A stretch of DNA of 50,851 bases from an uncultured Bacteroidales bacterium (GTDB lineage Bacteria; Bacteroidota; Bacteroidia; Bacteroidales; Coprobacteraceae), in NCBI GenBank assembly GCA_949297285.1, contig CASFRL010000103.1:1-50851 (forward strand). The letters run 5' to 3'. The translations under genes and the position numbers were made by a program. This document shows, one piece after another, positions 44,989-50,851 of the stretch; the stretch's first letter is position 1; every line of letters starts with the position of its first letter. Below the pieces are notes generated by a model. It was given only the letters and a program-made list of their open reading frames with translations. It did no database searches and was not told the origin of the DNA.

Positions 44989-46962
44989 TCAATACAATCC
45001 GTAATTGATTCTCAACACACGGAATTCAGTACGACGGTTTATCTGGTTGGCAATTTCCTGCTGATCTTCAGGCAATGCGAGAATATACTCTTCAGTAAGC
45101 ACATCGCCCTCTTTAAACATGGGATATTTTTCCGCCATTTTTTTGGTTATCGTCTTAGGTTGGCTTTCTCCGTAACCTTTAGGGGTGAGACGGTCCGGGG
45201 CAATACCTCCGGCAATCAGATAATCGACAACCGATTTTGCCCGACGTTCCGACAGATTCAGATTATAGGCATCCGTTCCTTTCATATCGGTATGCGCCCC
45301 CAACTCGATCGTTACATTCGGATTATCCTCGAGCATTTTTATCAATTCATCCAACGCCGTGGCCGACTCGGGACGCAAAGTCGCTTTGTCAAAATCGTAA
45401 AAAATATTTTCGATCAATACCGGTTTGGTGATAGATGCAAGAATAAAATCGACCGAATAGGTGATATTTTTCTCCTCATCACTGGTGCGCATCTCGTTTT
45501 TTGCATTCAAGAATCCCCGACATCCGGCCATCATCACATAATCGGTACCCAGACTTAACGGGAACTTATAAGTCCCGTCCTTGCGGGATATGGCTTTCTG
45601 GATAGAACCGTCCTTGCCGACAATCCGGATAACCGCATCGGGAATAGGTTCTTCATCCCGGTCGATAACCATTCCTGTCAGCCAGACGTTGATCGTCGGC
45701 AGCTCAAAGCTGTAAATATGGTCATAGCCCCGGGCATCGTTCCGGTTAGAGCTGAAAAATCCCGACTCTCCCGGTCCGAACGTAATGCCGAAATCATCGG
45801 ACGAGGAATTTATTGGATATCCCATATTCTCGATCTGCCAAACACCATATTCGTTCATCCGGGCTTTAAACAGATCGAGACCTCCCATTCCCGGATGTCC
45901 GTCCGATGCAAAATAGAGATCTCCGTTTTCACGGATATAAGGGAAAACCTCATCTCCCGGAGTGTTTATCTGGCTTCCCAAATTCTCTACCCCGCCTTTT
46001 TCATCGTTCAAGGGAATGCGCCAAATATCTTTTCCGCCATAGCCTCCGGGCATATCTGAGGTAAAATAGAGATACTCTCCATCGGGAGAGACTGCCGGAT
46101 GGGCAAAAACAGACAAGGTGTCTCCGGTGATTTCATATTTTTGGGCAGCACTCCATTTGGCACCCGAACGCGACGAGGTAAATATCTCTACCGAAGTATC
46201 GGAATTGGGTTCCTGCCTTGCCTTCGTCAAATACATCGTGCTGCCGTCGGGACTGAAACTGATAATTCCCTCATCCATTTCGGTATTTACCTCTCCTTCG
46301 ACCAGTTCAGGACGCATCCATGCTCCTTTTTCATCTTTTTTCGAAAAGAAGATGTCATTATTCTTCACCCCCGTAATATCGCTTTTATTGTTTCCTGAAG
46401 CCTTGTCATTCGTAGAGGAAAAATACAATTGGTCATAGTCTGCGCCCAAAAACATCGGACAACATTCGCTTCTTCGGGAATTGAACAGATCGGCACGCTT
46501 CACGACATACCGGGTAGGTTTCGCTTTCATCTCCACAGCCAGTTCGCACCCTTTTTTCCCGTTCAAAGCCAGAAGGTCGTCAGGTTTCTTTTCTAAATAG
46601 AGATCATAATTTTTGATGGCGTCTTTATATCGGCCCTGCATTTGAAATGCCCGTCCCAAATATAAATAGGCCGTACTATCGGGATATTTATACCGGATCG
46701 CATTCTGGTAGGCTCCGGCACAACGGGGAGCCGAGTTCAACAGGCGGTAACACGTCGCCATACGAAATGCAATCTTTCCTCTGAGAGCCCGCTCTTTACG
46801 GGGAGAGGTCTTGTTATATACTTTCCGGTATGTTGCGGCTGCGGCAAAATATTCACCCCGACGAAATTGCGCGTCGGCTGTGCTCAACTTTGCACTGTTA
46901 CACGACACAAGCAACCACGCCAATACGAAAAGCGGGAAAAACAGCCTTATTCTCTTCAACAT
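44989..46962 (-). CDS. porE: PorE-like T9SS lipoprotein (TPR, propeller, CRD, OmpA)
   Basis: This 657-residue lipoprotein (MLKRIRLFFPLFVLAWLLVSC, Cys21) has N-terminal TPRs (~25-150: DAQFRRGEYFAAAATYRKVY, AYLYLGRAFQMQGRYKDAIKNYD), a PD40/WD40-like propeller (~160-430: ISFSPDGSTMYLTKARQEP, AVSPDGEYLYFTSDMPGGYGGKDIW), a carboxypeptidase-regulatory domain (~430-510: TGMVIDRDEEPIPDAVIRIVGKDG) and an OmpA C-domain that binds peptidoglycan (IFYDFDKATLRPES, GAHTDMKGTDAYNLNLSERRAKSVVDYL). This order and length match PorE (PG1058), the outer-membrane-to-peptidoglycan anchor of the type 9 secretion machinery. That fits the T9SS-like tails on five proteins in this window. It follows queA after 67 nt and may be co-transcribed. 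Other PorE-like paralogues exist, so the symbol is a best guess. Confidence 0.8.
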   Translation of the reverse strand: MLKRIRLFFPLFVLAWLLVSCNSAKLSTADAQFRRGEYFAAAATYRKVYNKTSPRKERALRGKIAFRMATCYRLLNSAPRCAGAYQNAIRYKYPDSTAYLYLGRAFQMQGRYKDAIKNYDLYLEKKPDDLLALNGKKGCELAVEMKAKPTRYVVKRADLFNSRRSECCPMFLGADYDQLYFSSTNDKASGNNKSDITGVKNNDIFFSKKDEKGAWMRPELVEGEVNTEMDEGIISFSPDGSTMYLTKARQEPNSDTSVEIFTSSRSGAKWSAAQKYEITGDTLSVFAHPAVSPDGEYLYFTSDMPGGYGGKDIWRIPLNDEKGGVENLGSQINTPGDEVFPYIRENGDLYFASDGHPGMGGLDLFKARMNEYGVWQIENMGYPINSSSDDFGITFGPGESGFFSSNRNDARGYDHIYSFELPTINVWLTGMVIDRDEEPIPDAVIRIVGKDGSIQKAISRKDGTYKFPLSLGTDYVMMAGCRGFLNAKNEMRTSDEEKNITYSVDFILASITKPVLIENIFYDFDKATLRPESATALDELIKMLEDNPNVTIELGAHTDMKGTDAYNLNLSERRAKSVVDYLIAGGIAPDRLTPKGYGESQPKTITKKMAEKYPMFKEGDVLTEEYILALPEDQQEIANQINRRTEFRVLRINYGLY

Positions 46963-47029
46963 CGGGGCTTAATTTATTGTATAGTTTATACGGTATATTC
47001 CGCAAAATATTGTACGCTTATCACAAAAA

Positions 47030-48253
47030 TTAACCGGGCAACAGCAAAGAGCTGTCACCATAGCTCAAGAAACGAAAATCGTGCGACAAGGCATAATCGT
47101 ATATCTCCCGCCATCTTCCGTCTACAAAGGCCGAGACCAATAGCAATAAGGTACTCTGCGGCTGGTGGAAATTGGTAATCATTCCCCGGACAATCTTAAA
47201 CGTATATCCCGGCGCTATGATAATCTGGGTAGCCGTTACCAGGCGTGTCTGCCCACGACGGTCTAAATACGCCACGATATTCCGTAATGCTTTCCGATAA
47301 TCGATTTCCCCGACCGTAGCATCATAAGGTTGCCACTGTTCTACTTTCAATTTCTCAAGGTCAGCATCGGGATTATACTCCAGCGTACGTCCGATATAAT
47401 AAAGGCTTTCCAATGTGCGCACCGAAGTCGTACCTACGGCAATAACCCGACGTTCGGTTTCGGCAAGGGTGGCGATCAGCGAACGTTCGACGGAGATAAA
47501 CTCGGTGTGCATTTCATGCCCTTCGATCGTTTCGCTTTTTACCGGTTTGAATGTTCCGGCTCCGACATGCAGCGTCAACTCGAGACAGGGGATATTACGT
47601 TCTTTCAAGGCGTCCAATACCTCCTCGGTGAAATGAAGCCCTGCCGTAGGTGCGGCCACCGAACCTTCGATTTTTGAATATACGGTCTGATAGGTCTCCT
47701 TATCGCTCTCTTCCGTTTCCCGATTCAAGTAAGGCGGAATGGGAAGCTCTCCGACCGCATCGAGCAAGGCGGCAAAAGTAATTTGCGGATTGTCCCATGA
47801 AAAACGCACTTCAAAACTGTTTCCGTGCGCATCGAGCCGCTCGGCGCTCAACGTTACCGGTTTGCCATCGATGACGACCGTACGGGAAAGTGTCCCGCTT
47901 TTCCACTTTTTCAAATTTCCGATCATACACGCCCACACGCACTCTCTATCGGATTGGAACGACAGCAAATAATCTTTAGGGACAAGAGGCTCGAGGCAGA
48001 ATATCTCGATCAGGGCACCGGTCTCTTTGCGGAAATGAAGCCGCGCCTGTATCACTTTCGTGTTGTTGAACACCAACAGGCTGTTTTCGGGCAACAGATC
48101 GGGCAAGTGAAAGAATTGGGATTCGGAAATCGATCCGGAACGATATACCAACAATTTAGAACGATCTCTCTGCGGTAGCGGGAATTTAGCGATACGTTCA
48201 TCCGGCAGCGGATAATTGAATTCTTCGATACGAATATCTTGTGTTTTTTGCAT
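47030..48253 (-). CDS. queA: S-adenosylmethionine:tRNA ribosyltransferase-isomerase
   Basis: QueA transfers and isomerises the ribosyl moiety of AdoMet to 7-aminomethyl-7-deazaguanine in tRNA, forming epoxyqueuosine. This 407-residue protein shows YPLPDERIAKFPLPQRDRSKLLVY, LLVFNNTKVIQARL, GSVAAPTAGLHFTEEVLDAL, LHVGAGTFKPV, GTTSVRTLESLY, GMITNFHQPQSTLLLLVSAFV and the closing HDFRFLSYGDSSLLLPG. It is about 60 residues longer than E. coli QueA, as in other Bacteroidetes, with the extra length mostly in the middle (YIGRTLEYNPDADLEKLKVEQWQPY). Confidence 0.96.
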   Translation of the reverse strand: MQKTQDIRIEEFNYPLPDERIAKFPLPQRDRSKLLVYRSGSISESQFFHLPDLLPENSLLVFNNTKVIQARLHFRKETGALIEIFCLEPLVPKDYLLSFQSDRECVWACMIGNLKKWKSGTLSRTVVIDGKPVTLSAERLDAHGNSFEVRFSWDNPQITFAALLDAVGELPIPPYLNRETEESDKETYQTVYSKIEGSVAAPTAGLHFTEEVLDALKERNIPCLELTLHVGAGTFKPVKSETIEGHEMHTEFISVERSLIATLAETERRVIAVGTTSVRTLESLYYIGRTLEYNPDADLEKLKVEQWQPYDATVGEIDYRKALRNIVAYLDRRGQTRLVTATQIIIAPGYTFKIVRGMITNFHQPQSTLLLLVSAFVDGRWREIYDYALSHDFRFLSYGDSSLLLPG

Positions 48254-48272
48254 AATCTATTGAATATATCTA

Positions 48273-48280
48273 CAAAAATA
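48273..48280 (-). promoter_or_regulatory. Candidate -7 box of queA
   Basis: Minus-strand TATTTTTG fits TAnnTTTG, 20 nt upstream of the queA ATG. The same 57-bp gap must also carry the divergent promoter of the Smr gene, for which CAACTTTG at 48283-48290 (+) is a weak match. Confidence 0.4.
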
Positions 48281-48310
48281 AGCAACTTTGTGAGATAAAC
48301 AGATAAAGAT

Positions 48311-49375
48311 ATGGTTAAAGTAGGTGATCGAGTGCGTTTCCTTAACTCTGTCGGAGGTGGAATCGTAAAAAAGATAAATAAAGATATTGCGTTGGTCGAG
48401 GAGGAAGACGGATTTGAAACTCCTGTACTGGTCAGGGAATGTGTGGTAATAGAATCCGGGAAAAAATATGATGATATTGTACCCGAAAAGAAAGGTGATC
48501 TTTCTCCAGTATCCCGAAACATCATTCCGGAAGAGGAAGAGGATGCGGAAGAGGAGCTGCCCCTGCTCGAAACGGAAGAAGGGGAACGGCTGAATATTTT
48601 ATTAGCATTCGTACCGGAAGAACGAAAGAATCTGCAAACTTCCCGTTTCGATACGTACCTGATAAACGACAGCAACTATTTTCTCGACTTTACCTATTCC
48701 TGCAAAACCGATGCGGGCTGGATCGTGAGATACCACGGCTCTGTCGAGCCCAATATAAAACTGTATCTCGAAACATTCGGGAAAGAGATACTAAACGACC
48801 TGGAACGCATCTGCATTCAGGCAATCGCGTATAAAAAAGATAAAGCGTTCAAACAGAAAAATCCGATCTCGGTAGAACATCGCATCGACACGGTCAAATT
48901 TTACAAGTTGCACAGTTTCCGGGAAAATGATTACTTCGACGAAGAGGCTTTAATCTTCCCGATCGTACACAACGATGTCCCCGAACGGTCATTCGCCATC
49001 GACCCCGTAGAGATAGAAAATGCCATAAAACAAAAAAAGGATTCGGAAAAACCGGAGCGACAAGTGATCAAAAAGAGACATCGCCCGGCAAACGAGCCTT
49101 TGGAAATAGACCTCCACATCAACGCCCTTCTCGATACTACCGCCGGGATGAGCAACTCCGACATGCTTCAATACCAGCTGCAAAAAGTACGGGAAATTCT
49201 GGACGAACATAAAAAGGAAAAAGGTAAAAAAATCATCTTCATACACGGTAAAGGCGATGGCGTGTTGCGCAATGCATTGATAAACGAACTGAAAACAAAA
49301 TATAAGACGTTCTATTATCAAGACGCCTCTTTCCGGGAATACGGATATGGGGCTACCCAAGTTACAATACGTTAA
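48311..49375 (+). CDS. DUF2027/Smr-domain protein
   Basis: This 354-residue protein has an N-terminal SH3/KOW-like domain (MVKVGDRVRFLNSVGGGIVKKI, ~1-55), an acidic linker (EEEEDAEEELPLLETEEGE), a central DUF2027 beta domain (LLAFVPEERKNLQTSRFDTYLINDSNYFLDFTYSC) and a C-terminal Smr nuclease-like domain (~265-354: LEIDLHINALLD, KIIFIHGKGDGVLRNALINELKTKY). Smr domains nick branched DNA or RNA or cleave stalled mRNA in MutS2 and its relatives, but no MutS ATPase domain is present here. The gene is divergent from queA. Confidence 0.88.
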   Translation: MVKVGDRVRFLNSVGGGIVKKINKDIALVEEEDGFETPVLVRECVVIESGKKYDDIVPEKKGDLSPVSRNIIPEEEEDAEEELPLLETEEGERLNILLAFVPEERKNLQTSRFDTYLINDSNYFLDFTYSCKTDAGWIVRYHGSVEPNIKLYLETFGKEILNDLERICIQAIAYKKDKAFKQKNPISVEHRIDTVKFYKLHSFRENDYFDEEALIFPIVHNDVPERSFAIDPVEIENAIKQKKDSEKPERQVIKKRHRPANEPLEIDLHINALLDTTAGMSNSDMLQYQLQKVREILDEHKKEKGKKIIFIHGKGDGVLRNALINELKTKYKTFYYQDASFREYGYGATQVTIR

Positions 49376-49390
49376 AATATAAACCATTAT

Positions 49391-49427
49391 ACATAGAGCG
49401 ATAAGGTAAAACTCTATCGCTCTATGT
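49391..49427. terminator. Perfect 13-bp inverted repeat between converging genes
   Basis: Arms 49391-49403 and 49415-49427 are perfectly complementary with an 11-nt loop. It includes the stop codon of the ATPase gene. There is no strong U-tract, so termination is likely but not certain. Confidence 0.6.
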
Positions 49428-50159
49428 ACTGTTATTCTCCGATACGCCCAATTCGTCAAGCATCTTGGGATAATTATTTATAAAGTACTTTGTCAACTTA
49501 AACTGGTCAGTCTCTTCATAAGTCACCGATTCGAATCCGTTATTCGTTATGCGGTAAATATCAGCTCCGGGATAAGACAACAATATAGGGGAATGAGTAG
49601 CGATGATAAACTGAGACTTGTTGTCCGCCAGTTCTTTCATCCGAATCAACAGACGGAACTGGCTGGAGATAGACAAAGCCGATTCCGGTTCATCGAATAT
49701 AAACAAGCCGTTCCCCGACAGTCGATTCTGAACAAGGGCCAGAAAACTCTCACCATGCGAATACTCATGAAGCATACCGCCATAATTTATCATTTGAAAT
49801 GCACGGCCCGAAATACGATCTAATTCACTGGATACATTATAAAAACTCTCGGCTCTGAGAAAATAGCCGTCTTTATTCCGGTAAGCCGACCTTATCAATT
49901 TAAGATCATTGAACAGGCTCGAATGAGAATCATAAGTGTGATAATTCAGATTAGGACTGCCTCCTTCCGGATTGAATCCGGCACAAATGGCAAGAGCTTC
50001 GATAAAAGTAGATTTTCCCGCCCCGTTTTCTCCGGTAATAAACGTAACGCTTTTCCGGAACTCAAACTCATCCATATGTAATATAGACGGAATATTATAG
50101 GGATATTCGCATCTTTCTTCTATCGGTTTACGATTTACTATACGCTTGATATAAATCAT
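49422..50159 (-). CDS. AAA/ABC-type ATPase of the AAA_21/AAA_23 group
   Basis: This 245-residue protein has Walker A GENGAGKST (~residues 41-49), an ABC-like signature (YSHGESFLALVQNRL), Walker B LFIFDEPESALS and a switch ATHSPILLSYPG. It resembles stand-alone RecF/SMC-like ATPases lacking a long coiled coil. Such proteins are often paired with nucleases in defence or repair systems, but no partner is evident here. The next gene upstream is a frameshifted small gene, so no operon context helps. Confidence 0.85.
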   Translation of the reverse strand: MIYIKRIVNRKPIEERCEYPYNIPSILHMDEFEFRKSVTFITGENGAGKSTFIEALAICAGFNPEGGSPNLNYHTYDSHSSLFNDLKLIRSAYRNKDGYFLRAESFYNVSSELDRISGRAFQMINYGGMLHEYSHGESFLALVQNRLSGNGLFIFDEPESALSISSQFRLLIRMKELADNKSQFIIATHSPILLSYPGADIYRITNNGFESVTYEETDQFKLTKYFINNYPKMLDELGVSENNST

Positions 50160-50220
50160 AATAGAATAATTTCGTTTTTGTCACACTCGACCAAGAAATA
50201 TCAATAACGAGCGACTCGTA

Positions 50221-50560
50221 TTAATGATCTTTTTTTAAAATGGATTCTAATCTCCGAAACATTTCCAGTTTATAATCCAGTCCGAAATCAGGATCGGATG
50301 CCATTTGTCTATATTCAGGATCAATTTCGATAATCTGATTCTTTTCCGATATAGGGTCTGACGGATCATCAAACTCGGCAACCTCGATCTCAAATTCCAA
50401 CCCCTCTCTAAGTTTCTGAAAAGAACAGATAAACGGGTCGGAACATCCTCCCTCAATACAAAAATAATGCGTATTAATCAGTGCGATAACAGATACTTGT
50501 TCTCTTTAATGATCCTATCTTATAGGTACGTCCTAAATACTTGACAATAAATCCCAACAT
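50221..50560 (-). pseudogene. Frameshifted small acidic protein gene
   Basis: From the ATG at 50560 the frame reads MLGFIVKYLGRTYKIGSL and then goes out of frame. The adjacent frame is open from about 50505 to the stop at 50221 without any upstream start (EQVSVIALINTHYFC, SFQKLREGLEFEIEVAEF, DPEYRQMASDPDFGLDYKLE). Removing one A from the AAA at about 50507 joins them into a continuous protein of about 112 residues. The longer frame in the third phase (50247-50456) is a shadow. I do not recognise the family. The acidic, small character is seen in immunity-type proteins, but this is only an impression. Confidence 0.5.
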
Positions 50561-50609
50561 ACGATCTACAATTAAATGACAAATCTACCACAGCACAAAT
50601 AACTTAATA

Positions 50610-50851
50610 CTATAAAAAGCCTTCTTCTTTGAGCAATTTTTCAAGCGCATAATAATCCGCCAAATCTTTAGTCCACATCTCATCGTCTTTTTCCTGATTC
50701 GATTTTTCTCCTTCAGAAAAAAACTTCTCAACCGATATCGGCACAGAAGATCGATTAAGTTCAGCTATCTCCATATCAATGACATCACCGGTATTCATCA
50801 AGGAATTAAGCCAAGTATAAGTATTCTTTTCCCTATCTACACCCACCAAAT
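50610..50851 (-). CDS. C-terminal part of an unrecognised protein (truncated by the window edge)
   Basis: The frame is open from the right edge to a stop at 50610 and encodes about 80 residues (GVDREKNTYTWLNSLMNTGDV, PISVEKFFSEGEKS, DLADYYALEKLLKEEGFL). It is hydrophilic, Glu/Lys-rich and likely cytoplasmic. No motif is recognised. The start lies outside the window. Confidence 0.55.
   Translation of the reverse strand, partial: LVGVDREKNTYTWLNSLMNTGDVIDMEIAELNRSSVPISVEKFFSEGEKSNQEKDDEMWTKDLADYYALEKLLKEEGFL

Noticed and set aside
1..50851. CRISPR array, prophage or integrative element
   Set aside because: No spaced short repeats, integrase, phage structural genes or attachment-site duplications were seen.

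Overview
The window looks like a chromosomal segment of a gut- or oral-type Bacteroidales bacterium. The evidence is tandem SusC/SusD pairs, SPI/SPII signal peptides ending in ...SQ or ...SC, a hybrid two-component regulator, several TAnnTTTG promoter boxes, T9SS-type C-terminal sorting domains and a PorE-like T9SS lipoprotein. The low-GC, A/T-rich intergenic DNA would fit a Coprobacter/Barnesiellaceae or Parabacteroides-like genome, but I cannot fix the genus from this sequence alone.

Positions 1 to about 36.7 kb form one large polysaccharide utilisation locus (PUL), with every gene on the minus strand. From its upstream end it holds a GH88 unsaturated uronyl hydrolase, SusC/SusD pair 1, SusC/SusD pair 2, a DUF1735-type lipoprotein, two paralogous secreted beta-jelly-roll proteins (candidate lyases or glycan-binding proteins), an exported double-VOC protein, a Tat-exported aldo/keto reductase, a GH37-like lipoprotein and two small secreted proteins carrying a repeated 'WC..R/VDNP' module. 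The last of these is closed by a strong terminator at about 17.4 kb. Separate units follow: a GH3 beta-glucosidase with its own terminator; a large protein with three WC..R/VDNP modules plus a SASA esterase domain, followed by an (alpha/alpha)6 glycosidase; the HTCS regulator with its own terminator; a CE7 esterase with a terminator; a small graveyard (IS256-type transposase stub and lipoprotein leader stub); a GH92 alpha-mannosidase; and a GH43 gene that has lost its middle.

Three places, upstream of the CE7 esterase, the SASA protein and the GH88-SusCD operon, carry the same element. It is two GTAC half-sites exactly 21 bp apart, and each lies exactly 35 nt upstream of a TTTG that fits a -7 box. 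This is the best candidate for the operator of the HTCS encoded here and defines a three-promoter regulon. The enzyme set (GH88, GH92, GH3, two acetylesterases, a decaying GH43) suggests an acetylated glycan containing uronic acid and mannose; the exact substrate is inference.

From 37 kb on the content is mostly housekeeping: corA (+) with a hairpin leader; two tandem secreted endonuclease I-family nucleases with T9SS-type tails (+); an ECF sigma factor (-); an aspartate aminotransferase-like enzyme (-) with a near-perfect Bacteroidetes promoter; a PorE-like TPR/propeller/OmpA lipoprotein (-); queA (-); a DUF2027/Smr-domain protein (+); an AAA ATPase (-); a frameshifted small gene (-); and the C-terminus of an unknown protein at the right edge. 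I saw no rRNA, tRNA or CRISPR array.
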